Below are positions 46,446-58,597 of a stretch of DNA of 64,000 nt, one piece after another. The first letter of the stretch is position 1, and every line of letters starts with the position of its first letter. The position numbers and the translations under genes are program-made. The stretch is from Mortierella sp. BCC40632 (lineage: Eukaryota; Mortierellomycota; Mortierellomycetes; Mortierellales; Mortierellaceae). The stretch is from NCBI GenBank assembly GCA_011634665.1, contig WAEK01000002.1, positions 1,762,001-1,826,000 on the forward strand, given 5' to 3'. The notes under the pieces are model-generated. The model saw only the letters and a list, made by a program, of their open reading frames with translations, did no database searches and had not been told where the DNA came from.

Positions 46446-46769
46446 TCTCATATGCAGAACGACGCCCAAGGGCACGTCCCACTTGATAAGGTCAACAAGT
46501 ACCCGCTGCCAGCAGACTAATTAAAATGGCCCCACGTTTTCTCTCTCTCTTTCTCTTTCTTTCTTATTTCTTGGAGCTTGCATCGTCCAGCGCATGGAGG
46601 ACCGACGAGGATGACTTGCAGGTCCAATGAGAATGAGAGGCACGGCCCGTGGGCCCGAGACTCAACTCTTGGCGCGTCATAGATGTAGTGATGACAGTGC
46701 TTGAGCAGCAGAGCTGGACGGCGGCGAGTCTGATGCCGGATGTCCGACTGAGTCATTAGTCCATTCCAG

Positions 46770-46806
<37 letters not shown>

Positions 46807-46951
46807 GGAAGGCACGAGAACTTCGAGTCTATGAGGACAGAGCATCCAGGCACGAGCAGAAAGGAACACAGTCCTCCTCCTCCTCCTCCTCCTTCTTCTT
46901 CTCTCCCATACTCCTTTCTCTCTCTCACTCTCTCGCTGCGCCACGGATTCG

Positions 46952-46961
46952 TATAAAAGGG
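46952..46961 (+). promoter_or_regulatory. TATA-like box of CHCHD2/Mix17 gene
   Basis: GTATAAAAGG about 90 nt upstream of the ATG at 47044, followed by a C/T/A-rich leader with CACTCAACTC repeats. Confidence 0.5.
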
Positions 46962-47043
46962 ATCCGACGGCCTCTTTCTTCTCATTCTTCCATTCTCAAT
47001 CACTCAACTCTTACTCACTCAACACACTCACTTACTCAACACA

Positions 47044-47723
47044 ATGGCTCGCCAACGCTCTCGTGCTGCTCCTGCCCAGACTCGCCAGGCCTCGACCATG
47101 CCTGTCCGCCAGGCTCCTCCTCCTCCCCCTGCCCCCGTCCGCGCTCCTCCCCAGCAGATGACCGCCCCTCCCCCACAGCCTGCTGCCATGGCCCCCGCCG
47201 CTCCCCAGCAGCCCGGTATGTTTGCCCAGATGGCCACCACCGCTGCTGGTGTTGCCGTCGGTTCCGCTGTCGGCCATACGATCGGTGCCGGAATCACTGT
47301 AAGTCCTCCATGCTCATTTCTCAGAGTCATTTTGTTCCCTCGGATCAGAGCTGATCGATCCTCCGAACACAAATCCCCAATTTTTTATTATTTTGTTTGT
47401 GTTTACGATTGATCATCGTCCACTGTTGTTGACAAACACTTTGTTATCTCTCTCTTTTTTTTTTTTTTTTTCTCCTCTCCTAATAGTCCATGTTCAGCGG
47501 TTCCTCCTCCGAGCCCGCTCCTCAGCAGCAGCCCCAGCAGCCAGCAGCCCAGTACCAGCAGCCCATGTACAACGCTGCCGTCCCCAACGCCACCGCTGCC
47601 TCGTGCGAGGCCCACACCAAGGCTTTCACCAACTGCCTTGAGGCCAACAACAACGATGTGGGCGTCTGCCAGTGGTACCTTGAGCAGCTCAAGGCCTGCC
47701 AGACCATGGCTGCCCAGTACTAA
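47044..47723 (+). CDS. CHCHD2/Mix17-family intermembrane-space protein
   Basis: Small twin CX9C protein of the mitochondrial intermembrane space, an Erv1/Mia40 oxidative-folding substrate, linked in animals to respiration and stress responses. Two exons (47044-47298, 47487-47723) give 163 aa. The N-terminus is Arg/Ala/Pro/Gln-rich ([15 protein letters not shown]), followed by a conserved hydrophobic Gly/Ala stretch ([22 protein letters not shown]). After a Gln/Pro linker comes the CHCH domain: [11 protein letters not shown] and [11 protein letters not shown], both with exactly nine residues between the cysteines. AATAAA at 47760-47765 is 37 nt after the stop. Codons are strongly C-ending, which suggests high expression. 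Confidence 0.92.
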
Positions 47724-47759
47724 AGGCAAATGATCTTGCCTTTTTTGTTCTCGGACAAC

Positions 47760-47765
47760 AATAAA
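47760..47765 (+). terminator. AATAAA polyadenylation signal of CHCHD2 gene
   Basis: 37 nt downstream of the TAA stop. A (CT)n tract follows at 47796-47822. Confidence 0.6.
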
Positions 47766-47767
47766 CA

Positions 47768-48349
47768 CCCTCGGCATTTTGTTTTTTCGATCGCTATCTC
47801 TCTCTCTCTCTCTCTCTCTCTCCTCACTGTTATACACCCGGACCCTATACATTAGACCAAACCACCTTGTAATAAAGCCCACAAAAAAAAACAAGAAAAA
47901 AAAAAAGAAGGTTGCAAAAAAAAGGTTGTTAAAAAGATTGCCTGCAGTGCATTCCGAATATCTCCTTTCTCTTCGAACAGTGAGTCTGGGGAAGAGAAAA
48001 AAAAAAAAAAAAAGGGAGAACAATTGTCCACTCCTTGTGGAAGTGGAACCGATACTATGCGTGATTGATTAGAAAAGAGGGGAAAAAAAATTTCCATTTA
48101 TATTTTTCTGCAGCCAATCCGAACCTTCTTCTCGGCCTCCGTGGGTCATTCTTTCTTTGATGTGGGTTGGGTTGGGTTGGGGAGGAGTGTGTGAGCGGGG
48201 AGTGAGTTACGTGGCCCTTGTGATTCTGGCGGGTTCCTCAAGGTCCACAGCCTCTTTTTCCTTTTTTTCGATCGGCACACAGAAAGTCTCTATCGTCATC
48301 CTCTCTCTCAAATACACGTACGCATCCATGCTCGCACTCACTCACTCGC
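47768..48349. other. Convergent 3' region CHCHD2 / NUP107
   Basis: A runs (47881-47890, 47999-48013) and a GGGTTGGGTTGGG patch at 48166-48181. No gene seen. Confidence 0.55.
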
Positions 48350-48896
48350 CTAGAACGCAAAGGGTGGCCGGTGCTCTTTGATCAACTCCATCGACGAAAG
48401 TCGGATCAAAGCCAAGAATTCTTGTAGTCGCTGGTTCTCCTGCATTTCCTTGTACAACGGCACGGCCCCAGACTCGCTGGCCACCATATTGGCCATCTCG
48501 ACCGACTTTTCCAGGTACTCGGGTGTAACCACACGCGACTCAAAGTAGACTCGGTGCAGGTTCATGACCAGTTCTGATACATACACCTGTCGCAGTTGTC
48601 GCATTTCCTCGTTCCTGATACCATCTATTATGCAAGAAAAAAGAAAAAAAGAAAAGAAAAAAAGACAAGTCAGACAATAATGGGCGATTAGTAAACCTGT
48701 CTGCCGAAGAAACCACATCAGTAACAACAAACAACAAACACTGGTACACCCAGCGGTTACCTCCAGGGCTACTGCAGTCCGAGAGCCACCTTGATCGAAG
48801 CAGCGATTCAATCTCGAGAATCGACTGTTGGGCCTTGCCCTAAATTTATGCCACAACAGCAAGAACAAAAACATTCTGTTTCAGCAAACAAGAAAG

Positions 48897-48937
<41 letters not shown>

Positions 48938-51900
48938 CCCATACTATCTCTTATTCTCTTACCCTCAATTTCATTTCCCATGCCAGGCCTAGAGGCTGTG
49001 ATGACTTATCCAAAGGCTTGTGTGCAAGAACATCCTGCCATTCTTCATAGCTCACCCGCGCAGAGAGCAAGTCACGGTAATGGTAATGCTCCTGTGTGAT
49101 AGCCAACGCAGTCGACAGTCTGTTTTGAGGCAACGCCTGAATAATGTCCGAGGGGAGGGAGTTGTATACTGCATAGGCCACATTCATCTGACCCGTTGCT
49201 GTAGGCATGATCAAGGGGGAGTAAGGAAGCATTTCGAGGTTAAAAAAAAAATCCATGTCAACGTCTAAAGACTAATCAAGAGGAGGGCATAAGAACTCAC
49301 CCAGATACCGCCGGATTAGTTGATTGCTGCTAACAAGACATTCTTGATAATGGTTTGTATCAAATGTGAGCCACTCCAATGCTGAAATATAGCCCTGGGC
49401 CTCTGCTGACACAGGTGCTGCCAAGCCCTTTTCAAGGTTGGTTCTGAGCTCCTGTACTCCTCCCTAGAAAATTACAATGCGGAAAAAAAAAAGTCATTTC
49501 CTTAGTATGCTTAAATAAGGACAGTAGCTTGGCCTCCACTTCTAATCCAAGGACATGGCTTACAAAAATTCTTGAATCCTGTGTCAACAACTGTTGGACA
49601 GTTGCGATCAGTACTCGACGCAAATCGAGACCATATCTCCTGAGTGTGTTGACATGTTCCAGACGCTCCCTCCGTGGTCCTCGGATGACTACCAAGCAAT
49701 ATATCAAATAAGTCTCTTGCAAAGATGCCTTTTTTTTTTTTTTTTTTTTTGCTCGACTCTCAAATGCGACATGTGCAACCACTTACGTTTCAAATAGGAA
49801 GAACAGCACTCAATTTGAAGGTGCACAGGCAAGAAAGAAGCATAGAGCGGAGCAATATCATACTATAAAAAAAAAAAAAAAAAAAAATCAAAATCTAGTA
49901 AGAATGACAGTCGAATTTTCAGGTACCAAAACCCAAAGTCTTTCCAAGTAAATTAAAGAGATGAAATGCTTACCATCTTTCGTGAGATCAAATAATCGAC
50001 ATAGCTCTTGATGAAATAGTCACCGTCCTGTGGAGGGACATTCGAGTCGTTGGATCGGAGGAAAATCACAAAGTGTGCCATAAATCGCAACATATGAGGT
50101 CGAAGCGGCAATCCATTCTCGCCAGATTCCTTGGCACGCTTCGCCATCCGTGTGAGTTGCAGATCTGTCTGCCCAAGAATAATACTCCTCTGAATCTCCT
50201 TGAACATATCGTTGGAAACATTCCTATCGACCCAAAAGAAAAAAAAATAAAAAATAAAAATAAAAAAAGGAGAGAAAAAGGAAATCAAGAGAAAGTGTGA
50301 GTAGGTGAGTGTGTTAGAAATGTGAAATGACTGATGGCGCCCCCCCCAATTTACGATATATGACTCTCAAGCTCGACATCCATACCTTAGCTCTGGAATC
50401 TGACTATTCGTCAGGCTATCAAAGATATCCTTTGCGCTTGTAATCTTGCAGCTTGGAAGAGGGAGTGCTGCGCTCACCCCTCCACGATGGAATTGAGATA
50501 AGCGTCCTTCGACCATGCTCTCCAACAATGCATTGTACATGACCCAGGCATGATCCTCCCATGTGGAGCATACAGAAAGTACCTAGAGATCGCATACGTC
50601 AGAAAGAATGTGTCAGCTCCATTGAAAATAAACCGCTCTCGCGTTTGCGGTAAAAAACGCATTTTTTCTGTCTCGTAGCTCTCTTACCGATGACACGTCG
50701 CCGGACAAGGCTCCATAGATAGCTCTCTCATATGGCTCTGCTGTTGTATCATTCGCCAGTGCATAACAGGTTCCTTTCCAAAGGCCACGTGTTTTGTTTC
50801 CAGTTGATCCATCGCTTTGCTCTTGTTGAGGGTCTTTAAACAGGGCAGTGACCGAGTAGAGGTCTCCACCGCTGATACTGTCTGCCCTCCATGGTTCACC
50901 CGCCTTGCGACAAGCTTCCTTTGCTTTATCCAACTGGCCTCTTCGAATAAATTCCCATACTGTCTTGAGCAAGTCATGTTCTGTGCGCTGGTTCTGTTCT
51001 GTTTTCTTTGTTCCGTCACGAGTGGTGGCGTCAGGATCAATAGATTTAGTGGATGCTGCCAATCCGAATGGCTTTTGTAAATATTGCATGGATCCTGTCT
51101 GCGGAGTAAAAGCAGGGGCAATGATCTCTAGCCAGAGCTTTACAGCCTTTTGGAGAAGAAATAAAATAAAAAAAGATAATGGGATGTAAGCACATTGAGA
51201 GGATATTGATCAGATCGAATAGGTCAAATGCTGATAGTTGTAGTCGTTCTTACTGCATGACGTTTAAAATTTGGATCTGAGCTAGCCAAGTGTTCGATAA
51301 AGTCCAGATCGGACCATGCCTTGGCATCAGGTCCCTTATCCTTAAATGTGTTCGTCCTTCCCAGCGTACTATCACCGTTCATCCATAAAAGTTTCTCATT
51401 CTGTTAATAAAGAGATTACACGCAGAAAATATGACATTGCCATGGATTTCTTTTTTCTCGAGTCGGCTTTGTGTCTTTTTACCCCAAAAGAACAGAGAGA
51501 AGTAGCCACGTTTGGCCTTCAGCCTGCCACAACTTGTATTCATCAACAGCGCCAAACGCCTGGTATCCTGCGTCCGAATCTTTACGGTGTTCAAACTGCT
51601 GAGCTCTATGTCGATCGAAACGACAAAAAAGAGTAAAAGTGGAGAACTCTTATTTAGCCAGCCATTGGTGTAGCACTTTCGTCCCGAGTATTTTTTTTTT
51701 TTTTTTTTTGCTAGCACGCCTACCTTGTAGAGCAGAGTGCGTCAAACTCTGGCAAGACGGTTCTAAAGTCGATATCGGTGACACTCTCTACACGCTGTCT
51801 CAATAGTCTTTCCATTGCCCGCGCAAACTTTTGGTACTCGATTCCAGTCTCGAATGATCCACGCTGGTCCTATGAAAGGGAGCACAAAAGTGAAGAGATC

Positions 51901-52413
51901 CTGTTAGCTATTCCAATGGTCCGAAAAGTCCAAGAAGATCTCATGTAAAGACTGGGGTGTTCCTGTACCTGCTCTTTACTAAAAGTATCGGCCTATGGAA
52001 GAAAGAGAGAATATGCAGTCAGCAACGATTTCGCCTGGTGTCGAGTGAGAAAAGGTTTCAACAGTCGAGTGTTCCTACCGACAAGGCTGATGCCGCTCCG
52101 AGTCCATCCGTGGTAGCATCTTTGGACAAAAGGGAAGCTGTTGAGATTGATTAGCTTTCCTGGAGAGATGTTCTATAAACATTGGTTGGTTGGTTGGTCT
52201 CATGATGCCCGAGAAGGGTTACCTTTTGAGAAAAGACTAATGTAAAAAAGAGAGAGGGAAAACAAACACAGGGGTTGATTAGTATTCTCTCGAGTCATGC
52301 GGTTGGATCGAATGTCATTTCCATGCCACTACTCCATCTGTTTTGAATGTCGATCCTTACGAGCTTGTCTGAGTGCCTCCAGTAGACTGGTCGAACTTCA
52401 TTAATGAGGCCAT
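48350..52413 (-). CDS. NUP107: Nucleoporin Nup107 (yeast Nup84) of the Y complex
   Basis: Structural alpha-solenoid nucleoporin of the outer-ring Y complex. Many exons, each flanked by plausible GT-AG sites. It starts MASLMKFDQSTGGTQTSS (52413) and continues through ADTFSKEQ, DQRGSFETGIEYQKFARAMERLL, AQQFEHRKDSDAGYQAFGAVDEYKLWQAEGQTWLLL, GPDAKAWSDLDFIEHLASSDP, WEFIRRGQLDKAKEACRKAGEPWRA and AIYGALSGD. Next come RMAKRAKESGENGLPLRPHMLRFMAHFVIFLR and the last exon (48624 to 48350) DGIRNEEMRQLRQVYVSELVMNLHRVYFESR. The ACRKAGEPWRA and LRQVYVPELV-type segments are hallmarks of Nup84/Nup107. Internal exon borders between 49200 and 51100 were not all worked out. Divergent from COX18. Confidence 0.85.
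48893..48935. repeat. poly-A run, about 40 nt, in a NUP107 intron
   Basis: A tract on the plus strand, that is poly-T upstream of an exon on the gene strand. Similar intronic runs occur at 49729-49750, 49864-49887 and 51691-51709. Confidence 0.85.
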
Positions 52414-52563
52414 ACTTGTTCCATGCAACTTGTGAAGACGCGACAAGAAACGATGCAAAGGTGCTGAGCCTTATTTTCAATCTCTCGTTTCCGTGACTTG
52501 CAAAGCCGGATCAACAAAAAACGGTCTGGATGAAAGCAAGAAAAAGGAAAAGACCATAGGAAC
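52414..52563. promoter_or_regulatory. Divergent promoter NUP107 / COX18
   Basis: 150 nt between the assigned start codons, the tightest head-to-head pair in the window. No TATA box evident. Confidence 0.5.
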
Positions 52564-53694
52564 ATGCTTCGGACAACAGGGAGTGCGCGCATTATTGCAT
52601 CGAGGAGCTACACCAGGATAGTCTCCATCCCAAGAACATGTCATCGCCCTGTGGCCATCCTCAGGAACAATCATCGATGGTTTTCAGTCTCCAAAGGAAA
52701 TGCCTCCTCCCTCAACAGCGGACTAATCCCAACCAAAGAAGAGGGCGTTGACCACACCAATAATATCTGGTCGACACCGGATCAGGTACAGGACGTTGAG
52801 ACCGCAACCCTGATCTCGGACATTGTCCCCGAGCCAACGAGCGTGAATGCTATTCTTGCCAGCACACACTATCTCCTAGAAGGAATTCATACCGCAGGCC
52901 TTCCATGGTGGGCAACCATCTTTAGCGCCACGTTTCTACTTCGATCCGCCATCACAGCCCCAGTAGCCATATACCAACAACGCGCCATTGGTCGGATGAT
53001 TGCCTTGACTCCTGTCCTACAAGCCTGGCTAGAGACCTTAAAGACAAGCGTTCGCATTGACCACAAAATCAAAGGTCACGACTATTCTTCCTACACTTCC
53101 GAGATTCAAAAGGCGGTAAGGTTTACTGGGCTAAGGATCATACATAATGTCTGACGGATGATAAAACTTGCTGACCCAGTCTCTGGAAACTCGTCCCTGC
53201 TACAGTACCGTGCCAAGGTGAAAGAATTGTATTCGGCAAATCACTGTAATCCACGTGTGAGCTTCCTGTTGCCCTGGGTCCAGATTCCTCTGTTTGTTAC
53301 TATGTCCTTGACTATCCGAGGCATGGCCGGGTATCCTCTTCCCTTTTTGGGCGACTCGAGCCTTCCCATTGAGCTCGGGTTCATGGATGGTGGAACGTTG
53401 TGGTTTATGGATCTTACAGCACCAGACCCTACTTGGATCATGCCTGTCGCCATCGGTGCGGCCAATCTCCTGAATGTCGAGGTACAGAGGATATGCGTCC
53501 TGATCAGCTGTTTGAGTAGCAGACTTGGCCTAGTATACTAATGTATTGACACATTTGTTCTTTTCTTCTTCTCAATTCGCTAGTTGAACGGTATGATGCT
53601 GAGCAAGACCCCTACACGCAGGCAAATCATCTTTCGTAACGTGTTTAGAGTCCTGGCCATCAGCATGATCCCCATCGCCCACCAAACACCAGCG

Positions 53695-53728
<34 letters not shown>

Positions 53729-53969
53729 CAAAGATTGGTACAAAAATATCCAAAGTTTTGATCAGCGTCAGAAGCATCCCCTTTCAGGTTCTAACTGGGT
53801 ATATTTTCTTTTCCTCTTACTCCTGACGCTTCGCTCTTAGGCAATTGGTCTATACTGGCTTTCTTCTGGTTGTTATAGTGTCGTCCAAAATTTGGCATTC
53901 AGAGTCCCAGGAGTCCGTCAATGGCTAAAGCTGCCTCCACTCCCAACAAAGGTTGTTGAACAGTCGTAG
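52564..53969 (+). CDS. COX18: COX18, mitochondrial inner-membrane insertase (Oxa1/YidC family)
   Basis: Inserts the C-terminal part of Cox2 into the inner membrane during complex IV assembly. Four exons (52564-53115, 53206-53481, 53584-53694, 53841-53969) give 355 aa. The presequence is MLRTTGSARIIASRSYTRIV, basic and Ser/Arg-rich. The first insertase helix is GLPWWATIFSATFLLRSAITAPVAIYQQ, followed by a cytosol/matrix coiled segment. KVKELYSANHCNPRVSFLLPWVQIPLFVTMSL matches the COX18 signature with the NCHP-type turn. Later helices are WIMPVAIGAANLLNVEL, RVLAISMIPIAHQTPA and AIGLYWLSSGCYSVVQN. Exon 2 must start at 53206 (CTACAG acceptor); the nearer CCCAG at 53179 gives a stop. No Oxa1-type C-terminal ribosome-binding tail, which favours COX18 over OXA1. 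Confidence 0.88.
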
Positions 53970-54127
53970 AATGACAGAACAAAAAATGGGTGTTTAATGA
54001 AAGAAAGAAAAAATAGTGTACAACAGTAATGTGTCAAATGTTGAAGGTGTCAAAAAATGACATGAGTGATGCAAGAGAGGGAGGGAGGGGGAATCGGGTC
54101 TATAGCCTCCAGATTTGATCCATTTTC

Positions 54128-54891
54128 TTAGGGCTTCATGACAACATCTTCTTCATCCGACGTGGAGCGCTCTGACATGTCGGTGTCGTTATCGCTGTTG
54201 GTACTGCTCGATGGCTCCTTGTCAGTATCCATCATAACAATGCTGGGCTTTGCAGACACGGATCCCGATTTGGTGGCTCCAGGGTTGATGATAATGTCGT
54301 CCTCTGTGACATCCTTTTTCAGATCAAAGACACCCAGTCCCAAGTCCTATTAGCGCCAACCAAAGATGAGAGTGGGTGAGTAGAGCGTCAAGGGTCTATG
54401 TAGTGAATTCAGCCTGGAGCGTGTTGTGACTCTTTTACCATTTCAATGTATTGCTCTCCATTTTCTTCGTCAATATTTTCAATGTCGACCGACTTGGGGT
54501 CCTGCTTGATCTGTTGCTCCAACTGTTCGTTAGCCTCCTTCATCTTGGGAAGAAAGGCTTCCAGTCTAGAGAGCACTAGAGGAAGAAGACAAGAAGAAAG
54601 GGTAGCATGAGTCAGGGTGAAAGTGTTGTCAATAACGCACTGTAACCAACTCTGACTCAACCTACGGTCAGACTGCACTCTAAATGTCGTTGGAGCCGCA
54701 GCGGGTGTCTTGGCAGGAGGCGTGGGTTGATTGTCCCGCAGCAAATTACCTAAATTCACATGCACAGAAGAAGGAGAGTGTCAGATAAGCTTTTTCAGGG
54801 TTCATGGTGGCAGTGTGAACGACTATGCGTCATAGTTGCACATACTAATGACTTCATCCTTAGATGAGAGATCCAGCAATGGGTTAGACAT
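54128..54891 (-). CDS. NOPCHAP1-like snoRNP assembly chaperone (C12orf45 family)
   Basis: Small adaptor that in animals links NOP58 to the R2TP/RUVBL chaperone during box C/D snoRNP assembly. Four exons (54846-54891, 54666-54749, 54439-54575, 54128-54346) give 161 aa with consistent phases. N-terminus MSNPLLDLSSKDEVIS, then NLLRDNQPTPP. The conserved core is LLSRLEAFLPKMKEANEQLEQQI and DIENIDEENGEQYIEMDLGLGVFD, matching the family's FLPQMxxANExL, NIENIDG and MDVALFE segments. The tail is acidic and Ser/Thr-rich (SDNDTDMSERSTSDEEDV). Divergent from seryl-tRNA synthetase with 209 nt between starts. Confidence 0.8.
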
Positions 54892-55100
54892 GGTAGAGGT
54901 AAAAAAAAAAAAAAAGTGTAGAGCCCTGTGGAAGCATGGGCTTGGTGAGTCTTTATCCTCTACTTTTTTTTTTTTTTTTGGTCGTGGTTTTAAGGGGCTT
55001 GGCCCTGACTCAACCAACCAAAAGTTCAAAACATAAAAGAGTGCCTTTCTTTTCTCTCCTCCACTCAATCATCAGGAAGCAACACCACAGAACCAACAAC
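54892..55100. promoter_or_regulatory. Divergent promoter NOPCHAP1 / SerRS
   Basis: 209 nt, with an A14 run (54901-54914) and a T15 run (54964-54979) about 50 nt apart. Both genes serve ribosome supply or translation, so shared growth control is plausible but unproven. Confidence 0.5.
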
Positions 55101-57061
55101 ATGCTGGACATCAATATGTTTTTAGAAGAGCGCGGAGGCGAACCCGAACTCATTCGTGAGTCGCAGCGCCGCAGACACGAATCCGTCGAAGTCGTTGACG
55201 AAATCATTGCCCTCTATGAGGACTGGAAGACAAGTAGGTTATTTTTTTTTAGACTTTTTTTTTTTGCCTCGAAGCGTTACCTTGCTTTTTCAACAAAACA
55301 ATGTCACCCTTGGACGTCTTTCTTTTTCTTTCTTTTTCTTTCTTTTCTTTTTCATGGATACGCTGAACTTGGAGAATCTCTTGATTTTCTCGGGTCAATT
55401 TTCCCGCTTCTATATGATCCATTGCTTCTCCAGACGCTAACATACCTCAACCCGACTTCATTTACATGTGCAATTTTAGCCCGCTTCAACCTCGACCAGT
55501 TGAACAAGAAGTCCAACGCCATCCAGAAGGATATCGGCATGAAGATGAAGGTATAGGATCTGATTTCGAATTGCATGCTTCTGCCTTGACAGAATCAGCA
55601 CCCTTATTTTATTGCTTAAGAAAGAGGAAAGAAAAGAGAAAAAAATACTTACTCGTGCCATTGTTGGGTGTTTTCTTATTGGGAATGATAATAATAGAAA
55701 AAGGAGGACGCCTCTGAGTTGATCCAGGCTCGTGCTGACTGCAAGAAGGATCAGGAGAACTTGGAAGTCATCCTCAAGGAGAAGGAAGCCCTCTGGTCTG
55801 CCAAGTTGACCACCGTTGGCAACATTGTCCACGACTCGGTCCCAATTTCGGATAACGAGGTGTGTACTGGCAGAGTGAAGTGGCTCTGGCATTGGCCTTT
55901 TAAATATTGACAAAACAACAAATCGTGGAGAAAAAAGAAACGTCTTAACCTGGATGATCTAATGCGTAACAATAATAGGATAACAATGTCGTCGAGAGAA
56001 CCTACAACCACAACAACATTGCCCCCGAACACAACCCTAAGCTCTACTCTCATGACGAGCTTCTCCAGCGTCTTGGCGCCTACGATCCCGAGCGTGGTCA
56101 CAAGGTTGCTTCCCACCGTGGATACTTCTTGGTCGATGCTGGTGTCGAGTTGAACCTGGCTTTGATTAACTATGGTCTCAGCTTTTTGGGCAGACGCGGC
56201 TACAAGAAGCTCCAGACACCCTATTTCATGAAGAAGGAGGCCATGGCCCAGACTGCCCAATTGTCTCAGTTTGACGAGGAGCTCTACAAGGTGACTGGCG
56301 ATGGAGAGGACATGTACTTGATTGCCACCTCTGAGCAGCCCATCTCGGCCTTCCACGCCAATGAGTGGTTCGAGCAGCCCAAGGAGCAGTTGCCCGTCAA
56401 GTACGCCGGTTACTCGACCTGCTTCCGTAAGGAGGCTGGTGCTGCTGGTCGTGACACATGGGGCATCTACCGTGTCCATCAGTTTGAGAAGGTTGAGCAG
56501 TTCTGTTTGACCGAGCCCGAGAAGTCGTGGGAGATGTTTGACCACATGATCGAGAACTCGGAGGACTTTTACAAGTCGCTTGGTCTCTCGTACCGCGTTG
56601 TGTCGATCGTCTCTGGAGCTTTGAACAATGCTGCTGCCAAGAAGTACGATCTGGAGGCTTGGTTCCCCTTCCAGGGCGCATACAAGGAGCTGGTCTCGTG
56701 CTCGAACTGCACAGATTATCAGTCGCGTAACCTCGAGATCCGCTGCGGTATTAAGAAGATGGGTGACCGTGAGAAGAAGTATGTTCACTGCTTGAACTCG
56801 ACCTTGACCGCCACCTCCCGCACAGTCTCGTGTATCTTGGAGAACTACCAAACCCCTGAGGGCGTTCGTGTCCCTGAGGCTTTGATTCCCTACATGGATG
56901 GCCGCGACTTCTTGCCTTTTGTCCGCGAACTCAAGAACCCCAAGGTATGTAAAATTTTGACAACTGCTGCGTGATGAAATAGACATTACCTGGACACAAA
57001 GGAGAGCACAGATTAACTGATTGTCTACCATTTTTCTTTTTCGATATGTACATAGAAATAA
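55101..57061 (+). CDS. SES1: Cytosolic seryl-tRNA synthetase
   Basis: Class II aminoacyl-tRNA synthetase charging tRNA-Ser. Five exons (55101-55233, 55480-55550, 55698-55859, 55979-56944, 57056-57061) give 445 aa. The last exon encodes only Lys and the stop. MLDINMFLEERGGEPELIRESQRRR starts the N-terminal tRNA-binding coiled coil, which runs to about residue 110. The catalytic core has motif 1 around GRRGYKKLQTPYFMKKEAM, TSEQPISAFHANEWF, motif 2 in YSTCFRKEAGAAGRDTWGIYRVHQF, and motif 3 in LNSTLTATSRTVSCILENYQ. The serine-pocket region ELVSCSNCTDYQSRN is the eukaryotic type. No mitochondrial presequence. AATAAA lies at 57102-57107. Confidence 0.95.
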
Positions 57062-57101
57062 GTCATGGAGACGCGATCCAGGAACATTTTTCAAATTGGC
57101 C

Positions 57102-57107
57102 AATAAA
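57102..57107 (+). terminator. AATAAA polyadenylation signal of SerRS gene
   Basis: 41 nt after the TAA stop at 57059-57061. Confidence 0.6.
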
Positions 57108-58597
57108 CAGTATTTTTTTTTGTCGCTCTAGATTCGAATAGGCTTCTTGGCGTATTATCATGATCGGAAGGCTAAAAGCGTACAAATTTGTTGAGAGAGA
57201 TAGAGGAGAAGGAACAGCGCAGCAGGACTCTGGGCAGAAAGAGTCCCAACCCTTTGGGCGCCAGCTCTAAACTTTGAGTGGGTCACTTGCGCAGAGCTCA
57301 ATCGAATCAACCTCCCTCTCTCCCACACGGTAGATCTTGGCATCGACAACGGCGACCAAGAGTAGTTGAAAGGTGCCTCCAGAAGAGGAGAGGGTAGGTT
57401 CGCTTCCCGCCTGGGATTCAACTCTATTGGTTGCTTCAACCAGGTGGAGCGGTAGAGCTATTTTTTAAACGGATAGAGGATGTCTGGTCCCCGACCCGGG
57501 AGTTCTTTTACCAAGATGCATGGAACATTTAATTGTGAAAGTGTGCGTGTCTGTGTTTGGGCGATCGCTGCTTTGTGATCGCCTCAGGGTTTCTGTGGAC
57601 TGTGAAAGCAGCCATCTAGTCGAGGTTCAAGCTGGCCAAAAGAAGCAATGAAGGGGCCTAATAATAAAACGGAGACACACCTTGACCATGCAATCGTCAT
57701 CTGGCGAGCAGCGTTGGAGCGGAGAAATATTCAGCAATAGTCCGACTGGGCTGAAAGGGGCGAAGCAGGGGCGCATGGCAACAGAGAAAGATGGAGCAGG
57801 ATGTCTCAGTCACGCAAAGTGAAGAGTCTACGATGTTTATGAAATCATGTTGTGCTGCCAGGTAACAGAGAGACAGAGAGACAAAGAGAGAGGGAGAAAA
57901 AGAGAGGGGAGAAGAGCGTGCCGTGGCGGGCCGATCAGATAACCCTGTTTATGCTTTGTGTTCCTTGGCATGTCAAACAGACTGAGATGCGCAGAGGGGT
58001 CAAAAGAAAAAGAGAGAGAAAGGTTACTCGCATCAAAGCGACAGAAGGAGAAATTGAAGTTCCGTTGTCCTTGTCCCAGACAGGCATTCAATCTATACTA
58101 CTCTAACCGGGACACGCATCGGGCAAAGCAATCCCAGCCAACCACATACTCACCACCACTACTACCACTACCGCCACCACCCTACTCTGACAGCCGGCCC
58201 GTTGTCTGCGCGAGAGCGGGGCTGCGCGAGGACGAGACTCTTTGGGCGCATTGCAGCTCTTGGTCGTGGCCAATTGAATCAAGGAAGGCATCGAAGCCAA
58301 GAGCCCCATGTGAAGCGGCCTTGATAAATACTGGGTCTTTTTTTGTTCGTTCCCATTCTTTTTTCTTTCTTTCTCTCTCTTTCTCTCTCTCCTCTCCCCC
58401 CACCCCCATCCGCTTCCACCTCCCCGCTCTCCCTTCCTCTTTCTCTTTCTCTTCCATCGTTCTGCCTTGATCGGCTCTTGTGTTTCTCTTGTGACAGACA
58501 TCGCCGCCACTGCAGCACCAACAGCCAGTCAGCAAGTACCAACCAGACCAGCACACATAACTCCCATCACACTCAAACAGAGACACCCATAAACATC
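57108..58597. other. 1.5 kb intergenic before mitoferrin
   Basis: No gene supported. Unusually complex sequence without long homopolymers between 57160 and 57880, then GA-rich (57870-57920), a CCACCACTA repeat (58148-58182) and a C/T-rich leader (58345-58460) directly before mitoferrin. Confidence 0.55.

Larger units (their letters stand above)
45832..47043. other. Divergent region between ankyrin gene and CHCHD2
   Basis: 1.2 kb. GA-rich then (CAA)n at 46148-46172, a (CT)n array at 46345-46445, and a poly-A run at 46771-46800. A GTATAAAAGG TATA-like box at 46952-46961 lies about 90 nt before the CHCHD2 start. Confidence 0.6.

Noticed and set aside
53116..53179. Short COX18 intron ending at CCCAG
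   Set aside because: Gives a frameshift and stop; the CTACAG acceptor at 53205 restores the conserved frame.
57300..57450. Possible minus-strand tRNA (TAGCTCTACC ... GTTGAATCCC)
   Set aside because: Boxes resembling A and B motifs appear, but the stems do not pair and the spacing is wrong.
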